From the NCBI RefSeq assembly GCF_001433995.1, contig NZ_AZCX01000001.1, positions 124,001 to 188,000 on the forward strand: a DNA stretch of 64,000 bases, in the 5' to 3' direction. How positions within the stretch are numbered: the stretch's first letter is position 1; each line of letters opens with the position of its first letter. Positions 9,592 to 18,405 of this stretch are shown piece after piece. A model generated the notes under the pieces. It saw only the letters and a list, made by a program, of their open reading frames with translations. It was not told where the DNA came from and did no database searches. The position numbers and the translations under genes were made by a program. This DNA is from Secundilactobacillus kimchicus JCM 15530 (GTDB lineage: Bacteria; Bacillota; Bacilli; Lactobacillales; Lactobacillaceae).

Positions 9592-10107
9592 ATAGCAAAC
9601 GATATGATTGTTAACGAAGGAATCCGTGCTCGTGAAGTTCGATTGATTGCCGCTGATGGTGAACAATTAGGGATCAAGAGTAAAGCAGATGCCCTCAAGA
9701 TGGCTGAAGATGCAAACCTTGATTTGGTACTGGTTGCCGCAAAAGCAAAGCCACCAGTTGCTCGAATCATGGATTATGGGAAGTACCGCTTCGAACTTCA
9801 AAAGAAGCAGCGTGAAGCCCGTAAGAAGCAAAAGGTCGTCAGCGTCAAGGAAGTTCGCTTAAGTCCGTCAATTGATACCAACGACTTTAACACTAAGTTG
9901 AAGAACGCCTTGAAGTTCTTGGCTAAAGGTGAAAAAGTCCGCGTGTCAATCCGCTTTAAGGGTCGGGCCATTACCCATAAGGATATTGGTCGGGAAGTCT
10001 TAAACCGGATGGCTGATGCAACAAAGGAAGTTGCAACAGTCGAACAACGGCCAAAAATGGAAGGGCGTAGCATGTTCTTGCAGCTCGCTCCAAAGGCCGA
10101 CAAATAA
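9592..10107 (+). CDS. infC: Translation initiation factor IF-3
   Basis: 171-173 aa. IF-3 prevents subunit joining and proofreads the start codon. N-terminal domain ([14 protein letters not shown]), basic linker ([22 protein letters not shown]) and C-terminal domain are all present. Start choice is unusual. The ribosome binding site CGGAGGTG (9577-9584) lies only one base from ATG 9586 but exactly seven bases from ATA 9592-9594. A non-AUG start is the hallmark of infC (AUU in Escherichia coli and in Bacillus), because IF-3 rejects such codons and so limits its own synthesis. I therefore prefer ATA; the protein starting at 9586 would be two residues longer. It heads the infC-rpmI-rplT operon. 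Confidence 0.95.
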   Translation: MANDMIVNEGIRAREVRLIAADGEQLGIKSKADALKMAEDANLDLVLVAAKAKPPVARIMDYGKYRFELQKKQREARKKQKVVSVKEVRLSPSIDTNDFNTKLKNALKFLAKGEKVRVSIRFKGRAITHKDIGREVLNRMADATKEVATVEQRPKMEGRSMFLQLAPKADK

Positions 10108-10138
10108 GTTAGTATATATTTGAGGAGGATTCATCGTT

Positions 10139-10336
10139 ATGCCAAAACAAAAGACCAACCGCGCTGCTGCCAAGCGTTTCAAAGTGACTGCTAAAGGCGG
10201 TATCAAGAGTGCGAATGCTTACACAAGTCACCGTTTCCACGGTAAGACTAAGAAGCAACGTCGTCAATTGCGTGGGACTTCTATGATGAAATCAAACACG
10301 ATCAAGACAACGTACCGTCAATTATTACAAAAATAA
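10139..10336 (+). CDS. rpmI: Ribosomal protein bL35
   Basis: 65 aa, highly basic, beginning MPKQKTNRAAAKRFKVTAKG. A 50S subunit protein. AGGAGG lies before the ATG. Second gene of the infC-rpmI-rplT operon, expected to share its L20-mediated control. Confidence 0.98.
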   Translation: MPKQKTNRAAAKRFKVTAKGGIKSANAYTSHRFHGKTKKQRRQLRGTSMMKSNTIKTTYRQLLQK

Positions 10337-10407
10337 TCGCCATTTATTGGCGTCACATTTGGACACGATCGGTATTGTCTGGTCGTTAGTATTAGGAGGA
10401 ATTCATT

Positions 10408-10761
10408 ATGCCACGAGTTAAAGGTGGAACAGTTACACGCGCACGACACAAGAAAGTTCTTAAGTTAGCCAAGGGTTACCGGGGTTCAAAGCACCGTCTG
10501 TTTAAGGTTGCTAAGGGCCAAGTGATGAAGAGTGCTCAATACGCTTACCGTGACCGGAAGGCCAACAAGCGTAACTTCCGTCGTCTTTGGATCGCACGGA
10601 TCAACGCTGCTGCTCGGATCAACGGTTTGAGCTACAGCAAGATGATGTTTGGCTTGAAGCAAGCAAACGTTGAAGTTAACCGTAAGATGCTTGCTGACTT
10701 GGCTGTTAACGATGCTGATGCCTTTAAGGCACTTGCTGAAGAAGCTAAGAAAGCTTTATAA
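10408..10761 (+). CDS. rplT: Ribosomal protein bL20
   Basis: 117 aa, basic, with the long N-terminal helical extension ([24 protein letters not shown]) that threads into 23S rRNA during 50S assembly. In related bacteria L20 is also the repressor that binds the operon leader. AGGAGG precedes the ATG. An intrinsic terminator follows about 20 bases after the stop. Confidence 0.98.
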   Translation: MPRVKGGTVTRARHKKVLKLAKGYRGSKHRLFKVAKGQVMKSAQYAYRDRKANKRNFRRLWIARINAAARINGLSYSKMMFGLKQANVEVNRKMLADLAVNDADAFKALAEEAKKAL

Positions 10762-10780
10762 GAAACTGAATTGCGAGACT

Positions 10781-10823
10781 AAAAATGGCTGGTGAATTTA
10801 TCGTTCACCAGCCATTTTATTGC
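10781..10823. terminator. Intrinsic terminator after rplT, probably bidirectional
   Basis: AAAAATGGCTGGTGAA pairs with TTCACCAGCCATTTT around a short loop. A T-run on one side and an A-run on the other allow it to serve both rplT and the convergent oxidoreductase gene. Confidence 0.85.
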
Positions 10824-10848
10824 ATTAATTAAAGTTCAGATCCCGTTA

Positions 10849-11775
10849 TTAGTTAGTTGCTAGCAGGACGATTTTGCCAGGTTTGTGATGCTGCGCCAGT
10901 AGCGTATGACTGGCTTTAACGCCGGCCAAAGTCAAAGGGAAAGTTGCCGCAATTGGAACTGTTAATTGACCTTGTTCCATCGCCTGGATGAGAGCCGCAA
11001 AAGCGCGCTGCTTTTGTTTGTAAGCAGCGTCGTTAAATGAAATAAACGTTGCCTTGGGGAAGTCATGAACGAGGTCGGTAGCGACTGAGTTGAGGCTGAT
11101 GACCGTGCCAGTTTCCGTCATCAGAGCCCGAACAACATCTTGATGACGACCACCGGAAACCGCATTAATAATGAGCGGTTGTGGGGCGGGGTTGTTAAGC
11201 AGATCGGAGTAGCTGAAACGGTTGATATGCGGTCCTGATACGATGGTTTGAGGATCACTTGCAACAGCTGTAACGGCACTGAAGAGAGGGGCTGCGAGTT
11301 GTGTTAATATACTTCCAACGACGCCGGCGGCACCCAGAATCGTGAGTTCATCATGTTGCGTCATTGCAGTTTCGCTTAACAGATCATAAGCGGTGATTCC
11401 TGGAGTCGGCAGGGCAGCCGCTTGTTCCAACGAAATTTGACTTGGTAGTTTCGCTATGGCTTTTCGACCGATAGCGACCCGGTCACTGTAGGCGTGTAAG
11501 CTTGCTCGACCAACCACGCGATCACCAATGGATAGTTCCGTGGCCTCTGCACCTGCCGCGATGATGGTTCCCACAACGTCTGACCCTGGGACGATAGGGA
11601 AAGTTTGCGGTCGATCTGCTTGAGTCTCGCCCTTTCTCATGGCTTGTTCGTAAGGGTTGACCCCAACCGCTTGAGTTTGAACGAGGTATTGAGTGGGCTT
11701 GAGTTCTGGATCTGGTCGTGTTAAAGATTCAAAAACCTCTGGTCCCCCGAATTGATTAAAGCCAAAACTTTTCAT
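10849..11775 (-). CDS. Zinc-independent NADPH:quinone oxidoreductase / enoyl reductase-like MDR protein
   Basis: 308 aa from the ATG at 11775 (MKSFGFNQFGGPEV), which has GGAGGC seven bases upstream; longer readings lack a ribosome binding site. It belongs to the medium-chain dehydrogenase/reductase superfamily: an N-terminal GroES-like fold with NPYEQAMRKG, then a Rossmann domain with LGAAGVVGSI for NADP(H). The zinc-binding cysteines of alcohol dehydrogenases are absent, which points to quinone oxidoreductase-like activity. The true substrate is unknown. It is monocistronic and convergent with rplT. Confidence 0.85.
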   Translation of the reverse strand: MKSFGFNQFGGPEVFESLTRPDPELKPTQYLVQTQAVGVNPYEQAMRKGETQADRPQTFPIVPGSDVVGTIIAAGAEATELSIGDRVVGRASLHAYSDRVAIGRKAIAKLPSQISLEQAAALPTPGITAYDLLSETAMTQHDELTILGAAGVVGSILTQLAAPLFSAVTAVASDPQTIVSGPHINRFSYSDLLNNPAPQPLIINAVSGGRHQDVVRALMTETGTVISLNSVATDLVHDFPKATFISFNDAAYKQKQRAFAALIQAMEQGQLTVPIAATFPLTLAGVKASHTLLAQHHKPGKIVLLATN

Positions 11776-11922
11776 CAGACTGCCTCCTAATTTATTGGTT
11801 ATTGTTATTGTAAGCGATATGGACCGATTAGGGGATAAAAACGGCTTCAATAACGTCAACGGATAGTAATATTGCAGAAAATCTCGTATAATAAATTGTC
11901 AGAAGCGTGTAAAGGAGAAGTT

Positions 11923-12471
11923 ATGTTAGCCAAGTTTTTGCCAACGTGGATGGTTCAAGCCACCTACGACATTTCGCCAACGAAACTAAAGGAATTAGGA
12001 ATCAAAGTAGTGTTGACCGATTTGGACAATACGTTGATTGCTTGGAATAATCCGTACGGAACCCAAGAACTCCGGACCTGGATGGCGGCTCTGAAAGCCG
12101 CCGGCATCGCGCTTGTTGTGGTCTCAAACAACTCGCAAACCCGGGTTGATCGAGCGGTCTCAAAACTTGAATTGCCCTTTGTCTCAAGGGCATTAAAACC
12201 GTTAACGCGTGGCATTAAAAAGGCGATGCATGACTATCAAGTGACTAAAGATGAAGTAGTGATGGTCGGTGACCAGCTACTAACGGATATTTGGGCAGCT
12301 AATAATAGCGGTATTGCAAGTATTTTGGTGAAACCGATTTTACCAAGTGATGCTTGGAACACCCGGATTAACCGTTTTTTTGAGAAATTTGTGATGACCG
12401 CCTTAGTCAAAAAGTATCCGAAACTGACCTACCGAAAGGACATAAACATTAATGAACGAAACACAAAATGA
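11923..12471 (+). CDS. yqeG: YqeG family HAD IIIA-type phosphatase
   Basis: 182 aa from ATG 11923, which follows AAAGGAG; longer reading frames lack a ribosome binding site. HAD motif I is LTDLDNTLIAW (nucleophile Asp), motif II VVVSNNSQ, motif III includes KPLTRGI, and motif IV is VGDQLLTDIWAAN. The physiological substrate is unknown; conserved association with yqeH suggests a role around ribosome assembly or phospholipid metabolism. It heads a long operon and overlaps yqeH by 20 bases. A TATAAT at 11887-11892 may be its -10 element. Confidence 0.92.
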   Translation: MLAKFLPTWMVQATYDISPTKLKELGIKVVLTDLDNTLIAWNNPYGTQELRTWMAALKAAGIALVVVSNNSQTRVDRAVSKLELPFVSRALKPLTRGIKKAMHDYQVTKDEVVMVGDQLLTDIWAANNSGIASILVKPILPSDAWNTRINRFFEKFVMTALVKKYPKLTYRKDININERNTK

Positions 12472-13588
12472 AGTTTTAGTGAATGATGAACCCCTATTTT
12501 GTATTGGCTGTGGGGCTCAGATTCAGACTGCCGATCCCAAAGGACCAGGGTACACACCGCAATCTGCAATACAAAAGGGTCTAGAGAGTGGTGAGCTCTA
12601 TTGTCAACGGTGTTTCCGATTACGGCACTATAATGAAATTGTGCCGGTCGGATTGACTGATGATGATTTTTTGCGGTTACTGACCCAAATTAAAGATGCC
12701 GACGCGTTGATCGTGTATGTGGTTGATATTTTTGATTTCAATGGCTCAATGATTCCGGGTCTGCACCGGTTTGTGGGGGACAACCCGATATTGCTGGTCG
12801 GCAACAAAGAAGACCTGTTACCGCGGTCTTTAAAACGGCCGAAGCTACGTGATTGGTTACGTCAACGGGCCAACGAACAGGGTATCCGACCCGTTGATGT
12901 GGCCCTCGTTTCAGCAAAAACGAACCACTCCGTTGATCAACTTTTGAACTTGATTGAAAAGTATCGTGAAGACCGCGATGTTTATATCGTTGGGGTGACT
13001 AACGTCGGAAAGTCAACGTTGATTAATCAAGTGATTCGCCAAACGACGGGGCAAAAAGATGTGATTACGACGTCTCGCTTCCCGGGGACAACGTTGGATC
13101 GTATCGAGATACCATTAGACGATGGTCATTCATTAGTTGACACACCTGGGATCATTCATAATTCGCAAATGGCCCATTTTCTCTCGGGTAAAGATCTCAG
13201 AATTGCAACACCACAAAAACAGATTAAGCCAAAGGTCTACCAACTTAATAGCGATCAGACGATTTTCTTGGGTGGCCTGGCGCGATTTGATTACGTGGCT
13301 GGCGCAAAGCATGGGTTCACTGTCTATACGGAGAATACGTTACCGTTACACCGGACGAAGTTAAGCAATGCCGATGCTTTCTATGAAAAACATCTTGGCG
13401 ATTTGTTGACGCCACCTTCAAGTGACGATGTGACGCTGCCTAAGCTGGTTGCCCACGAATTTAAGGTCACGGAAAAAAGCGATTTAGTTTTCGAAGGATT
13501 AGGCTGGATTACAGTTCCTGCCGGGGTCACGGTTCGTGGTTACGCCCCTGAAGGTGTCGGTGTTCTCGTTCGAAAAGCCATGATATAA
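12452..13588 (+). CDS. yqeH: Ribosome biogenesis GTPase YqeH
   Basis: 378 aa. A circularly permuted GTPase needed for 30S assembly. A zinc finger opens the protein (CIGC near residue 17, CQRC near 50). The G motifs appear in permuted order: NKED (G4), SAKT (G5), GVTNVGKST (G1), then DTPG (G3). A C-terminal RNA-binding domain completes it. The start overlaps yqeG, implying coupled translation. Followed 12 bases later by yhbY, another ribosome factor. Confidence 0.97.
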   Translation: MNETQNEVLVNDEPLFCIGCGAQIQTADPKGPGYTPQSAIQKGLESGELYCQRCFRLRHYNEIVPVGLTDDDFLRLLTQIKDADALIVYVVDIFDFNGSMIPGLHRFVGDNPILLVGNKEDLLPRSLKRPKLRDWLRQRANEQGIRPVDVALVSAKTNHSVDQLLNLIEKYREDRDVYIVGVTNVGKSTLINQVIRQTTGQKDVITTSRFPGTTLDRIEIPLDDGHSLVDTPGIIHNSQMAHFLSGKDLRIATPQKQIKPKVYQLNSDQTIFLGGLARFDYVAGAKHGFTVYTENTLPLHRTKLSNADAFYEKHLGDLLTPPSSDDVTLPKLVAHEFKVTEKSDLVFEGLGWITVPAGVTVRGYAPEGVGVLVRKAMI

Positions 13589-13600
13589 GGAGATATTAAT

Positions 13601-13912
13601 TTGACATTAACAGGAAAACAAAAGCATTATTTACGTTCCCAAGCACATCATTTGCGGCCAATTTTTTCAGTTGGGAAAAACGGGTTGAATGAAACCTGGT
13701 TGAACCAACTTGACGGGGCATTACAACACCGTGAGTTGATTAAAATCAATTTACAACAAAGCGCCGACGTTGCGGTAGATGACGTGCAAGCTTTCATTGA
13801 AGAGAACACGCCAATTGCGGTCGTTCAAAAAATTGGCCGAGTGCTTGTGTTATACCAGGCTGCTGAGGATGAGAAGTATCAACGATTGTCGATTGAAGTT
13901 AACAAGCTCTAG
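13601..13912 (+). CDS. yhbY: Ribosome assembly RNA-binding protein YhbY
   Basis: 103 aa from TTG 13601, with AAGGAG upstream. It is a CRM-domain protein (LTGKQKHYLRSQAHHLRPIF, then VGKNGLNETWL) that binds precursor 50S particles. Length and the GKNG loop are typical. Lies within the yqeG-rpmF operon. Confidence 0.95.
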   Translation: MTLTGKQKHYLRSQAHHLRPIFSVGKNGLNETWLNQLDGALQHRELIKINLQQSADVAVDDVQAFIEENTPIAVVQKIGRVLVLYQAAEDEKYQRLSIEVNKL

Positions 13913-13932
13913 TTGAAAATGGGGAATCAGTT

Positions 13933-14565
13933 ATGGTAAATGTTCTTGAACGAACTGACACGAAAGTCGTCGAGCAGCTGGCGGCCACAGTCGGTAAAAA
14001 GCGAATTGGAATTATGGGGGGGACGTTTAATCCGCCACATCTCGGTCATTTGGTGATGGCTGATCAAGTTCTCACGCAGCTCGGACTTGATCGAATTTTG
14101 TTCATGCCAGATGCAACACCACCCCATGTGGATCATAAACTGACAATTGCAGCTGAGGATCGGGTCCGGATGGTTGCTGATAGTATCGCGACTAATCGGA
14201 ACTTTGGGATAGAGCTATCCGAGGTTCAGCGTGGTGGCGTGAGTTATACTTACGACACGATGTTGGCTTTGAAACAGCGTCATCCCGAAATTGATTATTA
14301 CTTCATTATTGGCGGTGACATGGTGGCTTATTTACCGAAGTGGTATCGAATTGATGAATTGGTGAAACTCGTTCAGTTTGTGGGTGTGAAACGAACAGCG
14401 TATCCTGTTCAGACGCCATACCCGGTGATTTGGGTTGATGCCCCCGTTTTGGATATTAGTTCAACAATGATTCGAAATCGGGTTCGACAAGGCCAGTCCA
14501 TTCGGTATTTGGTGGCAGATCCAGTTGCAGATTTCATAAGGAAACGAGGACTTTATCGTGACTAA
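13933..14565 (+). CDS. nadD: Nicotinate-nucleotide adenylyltransferase
   Basis: 210 aa. It converts nicotinate mononucleotide plus ATP to deamido-NAD. The nucleotidyltransferase signature GGTFNPPHLGHL lies near residues 29-40 and ISSTMIRNRVRQG near the C-terminus. About 25 residues precede the core, an extension common in lactobacilli. The stop overlaps the GTG of yqeK. Confidence 0.97.
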   Translation: MVNVLERTDTKVVEQLAATVGKKRIGIMGGTFNPPHLGHLVMADQVLTQLGLDRILFMPDATPPHVDHKLTIAAEDRVRMVADSIATNRNFGIELSEVQRGGVSYTYDTMLALKQRHPEIDYYFIIGGDMVAYLPKWYRIDELVKLVQFVGVKRTAYPVQTPYPVIWVDAPVLDISSTMIRNRVRQGQSIRYLVADPVADFIRKRGLYRD

Positions 14566-15181
14566 TACCGTTGTTTATTCGACCCGTTACTTTGACGGGT
14601 CACGGGAAGATTTGTTGACTAAGTTGCGTCAACAGCTAAATGATAGCCGGTTTGAGCACGTCAAGCGGGTAGAGCAAACAGCGTTACAATACGCAGATCG
14701 TTATGGCGTGGACCGGGAACGAGCATCCATTGCTGGTCTGGTTCATGACTATGCAAAACAACGACCAGATGCTGATTTTTTAAAGGCAATCTCGGACTAT
14801 AAGCTTGATCCCGATTTGAAGAATTGGGGCAACGCTATCTGGCATGGCGTGGTGGGGGCCGAACTCATTGCAACTGAATTGGGCATTACCGATCAACTCA
14901 TTTTGGATGCTGTCCGGTTTCACACGACTGGCAATCGGTACATGACGCCTTTAGCCCAGCTGATTTACATGGCAGACTACATTGAGCCAGCCCGGGACTT
15001 TGACGGCGTCCAGCAAGCTCGGACGTTGATGACTAATAATCTCCACGCAGCAGTGGCTTTTCAAACCAAGCATACCTTGGCTTATCTGATTGCTGACAAC
15101 AAACCGGTTTACCCCAAAACAATTGACACTTACAACGCCTGGGTTCCAGGCCAAGACGCAAAGGAGAGTTTAAATGGATAG
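14558..15181 (+). CDS. yqeK: YqeK family HD-domain hydrolase
   Basis: 207 aa from GTG 14558. HD phosphohydrolase: HVKRVEQTALQYADRYG, then GLVHDYAKQRP carrying the HD pair, and further His/Asp residues in NAIWHGVVGAEL and YMADYIEPARDFDG. Bacillus and Staphylococcus homologues hydrolyse diadenosine tetraphosphate. It is usually found next to nadD and rsfS, as here, with overlaps at both ends. Confidence 0.95.
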   Translation: MTNTVVYSTRYFDGSREDLLTKLRQQLNDSRFEHVKRVEQTALQYADRYGVDRERASIAGLVHDYAKQRPDADFLKAISDYKLDPDLKNWGNAIWHGVVGAELIATELGITDQLILDAVRFHTTGNRYMTPLAQLIYMADYIEPARDFDGVQQARTLMTNNLHAAVAFQTKHTLAYLIADNKPVYPKTIDTYNAWVPGQDAKESLNG

Positions 15182-15530
15182 TAAAAAAATATTAGAAATT
15201 GCTGTAAAAGCCGCAGAAAGCAAGCGGGGAGAAGATATTGTTGCGCTTGACATGGAGAAGGTCAGTTTGATTACGGATTACTTTATGATTGTCGATGCTG
15301 CTTCCACTCGTCAAGTTCAAGCAATCGCGGACAGTGTAGAAGAGGCAGTTGAGGCGGCTGGAATCGAAATTAAGCGAATTGAAGGGTACAGTGCGGCGCG
15401 TTGGGTTCTGATTGATCTAGGTGACGTGATGGTACACGTCTTCCAAAAAGACGATCGGAGCTACTACAACCTTGAAAAACTATGGGTTGAGGCGCCAATG
15501 GTGGACGTGAGCGACTGGGTTGAAGCATGA
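15174..15530 (+). CDS. rsfS: Ribosomal silencing factor RsfS
   Basis: 118 aa. It binds L14 and blocks subunit joining during starvation. Family motifs SLITDYFMIVDAASTRQVQAIADSV and GDVMVHVFQ...YYNLEKLW are present. The ATG overlaps the yqeK stop and the 3' end overlaps the methyltransferase start. Confidence 0.97.
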   Translation: MDSKKILEIAVKAAESKRGEDIVALDMEKVSLITDYFMIVDAASTRQVQAIADSVEEAVEAAGIEIKRIEGYSAARWVLIDLGDVMVHVFQKDDRSYYNLEKLWVEAPMVDVSDWVEA

Positions 15531-16267
15531 TCTATCAGACCTTTGCCAAGTTGTACGATGATTTGTTTGATAGTGATCTCTATGATGACTGGCTCACGTA
15601 CGCAACCACTGAAATTGAGCAACACAAGCAACCGTTATTAGAACTGGCTTGCGGGGCTGGTCGGTTAGCAGTTATGTTAGCGTCGGCAGGGGTCCCCGTA
15701 ACCGGTTTTGACCTATCTGAAGAAATGCTGAGCCTAGCTGATCAGCATGCTCAAGAAGCTGGTGTTTCGCTTCCTTTGATTCAGGGGGATATGCGCGATT
15801 TGACTGGTCTCTCTCGGTTTCAAACGGTCACCTGTTTTGCAGACTCACTTTGTTATCTAACCGATGAGGCGGCACTGCAAACCGTTTTTGAGCAAGTTTA
15901 TCAACACTTAAACGACGGTGGCCAATTTTTATTTGATGTGATTTCACCTTATCAAACGGATGAGGTCTATCCTGGTTATATGTATAATTATCAAGATGAG
16001 AATCAGGCTTTTTTGTGGGAAAGTAGCTCTGATACGATGCCGCACAGCGTGATTCACGATCTCACTTTTTTTACCTATAACCAGCAAAAAGAGGCGTTTG
16101 ACCGGGTGGTTGAGACGCATCATGAGCGGACCTATCCAGTTGAGACGTATCTTCTACGTTTAAAACAAAGCGGGTTTGAGGACGTCAGTGTGACCGCCGA
16201 ATTTGGTACTCAAGTTGTCCAGAAGACAACGACCCGCTGGTTTTTTAGTTGTCGCAAGAGGAGGTAA
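15527..16267 (+). CDS. Class I SAM-dependent methyltransferase (YqeM-like)
   Basis: 246 aa. SAM-binding motif I LLELACGAGRLAVML, then GFDLSEEMLSLA and IQGDMRDL. It is the usual partner of yqeK and rsfS (yqeM in Bacillus) and overlaps rsfS by four bases. The substrate is not known. Confidence 0.9.
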   Translation: MIYQTFAKLYDDLFDSDLYDDWLTYATTEIEQHKQPLLELACGAGRLAVMLASAGVPVTGFDLSEEMLSLADQHAQEAGVSLPLIQGDMRDLTGLSRFQTVTCFADSLCYLTDEAALQTVFEQVYQHLNDGGQFLFDVISPYQTDEVYPGYMYNYQDENQAFLWESSSDTMPHSVIHDLTFFTYNQQKEAFDRVVETHHERTYPVETYLLRLKQSGFEDVSVTAEFGTQVVQKTTTRWFFSCRKRR

Positions 16268-16272
16268 TCCGA

Positions 16273-17412
16273 GTGCCTAAAGTGCTAGGTATCGTGGCAG
16301 AATATAACCCACTTCATAACGGCCACCTATATCAGTTGGCTGAAGCTAAGCGACAAAGTCAGGCAGATTGTGTGATTGTTGTGATGAGCGGTAATTTTAT
16401 GCAGCGGGGCGAACCCGCCTGGCTGGATAAGTGGCAACGAACTGAGCTAGCACTTTCTGCTGGGATTGATCTTGTGGTAGAGTTACCAGCGAAGTTTGCT
16501 GTTCAGCCAGCCCATCTATTTGCCAAAGGGGCCATTCAGATTTTGGCGACGCTGGGTTGTGATGTGGTGGCGTTCGGTGCCGAACATCCGGATCTGGATT
16601 TCGATCAATTGGTGGCGAACCAACCGATTCAGGAAAGCGCGCATTTCAAGCAGTTTAATGAAACCTATCCGACCCTCTTTCATGACTACTTGTTGGCCAC
16701 AACTGGTATCAACCTTGAAGCATCCAACGATATCTTGGCGTTTGCATATGCAGCTGCTAATCAACAATTAAAACGGCCGATGGCGCTCTTGCCCATTCAA
16801 CGTCGGGGCAGCGATCACCGGGATTCAGAGGTATCTGCCAATCACTCAGTTGCCAGTGGATCGGCGATTAGAAAGCTTCTGGTGAATCGCGATTTTGACC
16901 GGATAGCGGCGGTAGTGCCTGAGACCACGTTATCGACTTTAAAAGCCGCACCTGCCGTAACTTGGACGACGTATTGGCCGTTTTTACGATATCAGTTACT
17001 CAGCGCTTCCTTAGCGCAGTTAGAGACCGTTTATCAGATGACGGAAGGAATCGAGTATCGACTTCAACGGGCTGCCGAACAAGCGACAGACTTTGCCAAT
17101 TTTCTTCAATTGGCCAAAACAAAACGCTACACTTACTCGCGGCTCCAACGTTTGGCAACCAGCGTTCTTTGGCAGGTTCACACCGATGAGTTACCAGGCA
17201 TCTTGGATTATGTTCGCATCCTAGGATTTAACGGGGCCGGTCAACAATTGTTAAACCGGCTGAAGAAAACGGCACCATTACCATTAATTACAAAGGTCAC
17301 ACCAGAATGGGTGGCGGGACCGTACTGGCTTGACTACCGTGTCGGGCGACTACGACAGATGGTAACGGGGGTTGATCAAGACCTTACCCGGCATCCCATT
17401 GTAAAGCCATAA
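16273..17412 (+). CDS. tmcAL: tRNA(Met) cytidine acetate ligase TmcAL
   Basis: 379 aa from GTG 16273, which has AGAGGAGGT seven bases upstream. TmcAL (YlbM) uses acetate and ATP to form N4-acetylcytidine at the wobble base of elongator tRNA-Met. The nucleotidyltransferase motif VAEYNPLHNGHLYQL is at the N-terminus, VVMSGNFMQRGEPA follows, and VASGSAIRKLL is near 200. The frame overlaps the preceding methyltransferase only if an unsupported upstream start is used. Downstream is the promoter of the yceD-rpmF pair. Confidence 0.92.
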   Translation: MPKVLGIVAEYNPLHNGHLYQLAEAKRQSQADCVIVVMSGNFMQRGEPAWLDKWQRTELALSAGIDLVVELPAKFAVQPAHLFAKGAIQILATLGCDVVAFGAEHPDLDFDQLVANQPIQESAHFKQFNETYPTLFHDYLLATTGINLEASNDILAFAYAAANQQLKRPMALLPIQRRGSDHRDSEVSANHSVASGSAIRKLLVNRDFDRIAAVVPETTLSTLKAAPAVTWTTYWPFLRYQLLSASLAQLETVYQMTEGIEYRLQRAAEQATDFANFLQLAKTKRYTYSRLQRLATSVLWQVHTDELPGILDYVRILGFNGAGQQLLNRLKKTAPLPLITKVTPEWVAGPYWLDYRVGRLRQMVTGVDQDLTRHPIVKP

Positions 17413-17429
17413 CTATCAAGGAATTTACC

Positions 17430-17458
17430 TTGACAAGCCAAAAGGCTGACGGTATACT
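17430..17458 (+). promoter_or_regulatory. Promoter of yceD-rpmF
   Basis: Perfect -35 TTGACA (17430-17435), a 17-base spacer, and -10 TATACT (17453-17458), just upstream of the GTG of the DUF177 gene. It is probably a strong internal promoter giving rpmF extra expression. Confidence 0.75.
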
Positions 17459-17486
17459 AATAGAGTTGCATTAGGAGGATGTTCAA

Positions 17487-18029
17487 GTGGAATTTACGCT
17501 ATCCGATTTACGCAAAAATAACCGCCATGAACCACAAAAATTTGATACGACCTTGGATTTAAAAAAGACGCTGACCGAACGGGTTCCTGACGAGGTATTG
17601 GACTTGTCACCCGTTGTTGTCAGTGGTCTCATCAGTGTTGAATCTAGTGGGGATGCGCTGTTATATGCAAAAGTGAAGGCTACTTTAACGGTACCTTCGA
17701 CCAGATCACTAGTGCCAGTTACATTGGCCTGTGATTTTGACTTCACCGAGTTTTATGTTGATAGTAAAGCAGCTTTAAACCGATACGACGCCACGGACGT
17801 GGTGATTGTTGCGGAAGATGGTGTTATTGATCTTGATACCGCTGTTGCTGACAATTTATTATTGCAGATTCCGATGCAAGTCTTGTCTCCCGAGGAACAA
17901 AAGGCTCAAACAATGCCGAAAGGTAAAGGTTGGGAAGTCACCCGCGAAGGTGACGAATCGGCAGACGCTCAATCAGTTGATCCACGTCTTGCTAAGCTAA
18001 AGGACTTCTACAAAGACAGTCAATCCTAA
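17487..18029 (+). CDS. yceD: YceD family (DUF177) protein
   Basis: 180 aa from GTG 17487, after TTAGGAGGA. A conserved protein nearly always upstream of rpmF and implicated in 23S rRNA accumulation. Beta-rich central region ([25 protein letters not shown]) and acidic C-terminus. It lacks the cysteine found in some homologues. Confidence 0.92.
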   Translation: MEFTLSDLRKNNRHEPQKFDTTLDLKKTLTERVPDEVLDLSPVVVSGLISVESSGDALLYAKVKATLTVPSTRSLVPVTLACDFDFTEFYVDSKAALNRYDATDVVIVAEDGVIDLDTAVADNLLLQIPMQVLSPEEQKAQTMPKGKGWEVTREGDESADAQSVDPRLAKLKDFYKDSQS

Positions 18030-18097
18030 GGCGGTTGCAAGGCCCTAAAAACATTTTCACTAGTGGATATATTTTAAGGACAAAGGAGGTGTTGGTT

Positions 18098-18277
18098 TTG
18101 GCTGTACCAGCACGGAAAACTTCAAAGACCAAGAAGCGGATGCGTCGTGGTCACATCAAGTTAAACACACCTAACTTGAGTGCTTGCCCAAACTGTGGTG
18201 AATTACGTAAGACACACATGGTTTGCCCAAACTGCGGCTTCTACGATGGCCGTCAAGTTGTTCAAGTGAACAACTAG
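18098..18277 (+). CDS. rpmF: Ribosomal protein bL32
   Basis: 59 aa from TTG 18098, with AAAGGAGGT eight bases upstream; the mature start is (M)[18 protein letters not shown]. Zinc ribbon [18 protein letters not shown] with all four cysteines, so this is the zinc-containing form. Follows yceD in the conserved pair and is followed by a terminator. Confidence 0.97.
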   Translation: MAVPARKTSKTKKRMRRGHIKLNTPNLSACPNCGELRKTHMVCPNCGFYDGRQVVQVNN

Positions 18278-18282
18278 CACAA

Positions 18283-18325
18283 TAAACACCTTAGAGAACC
18301 GCGGTCTCTAGGTGTTTTTTTTTGC
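18283..18325 (+). terminator. Terminator after rpmF
   Basis: AAACACCTTAGAGA pairs with TCTCTAGGTGTTT across a short loop and is followed by a run of T. Confidence 0.9.
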
Positions 18326-18350
18326 CCTCATTTTAAGTGTGGGGGAGACT

Positions 18351-18388
18351 AAAAAAGCAATCACCGCTGAACGGGATCGCTTTTTTTG
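18351..18388 (-). terminator. Terminator of the alcohol dehydrogenase gene
   Basis: An imperfect stem (AGCAATC with GATCGCT) has A/T runs on both sides, so it can work in either direction. On the minus strand it lies directly after adhP. Confidence 0.55.
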
Positions 18389-18405
18389 GGACTCATATGG
18401 ATTGC

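Noticed and set aside
9324-9770. Minus-strand frame across the infC leader
   Set aside because: Runs through the leader terminator and the infC 5' end; composition is that of an accidental frame.
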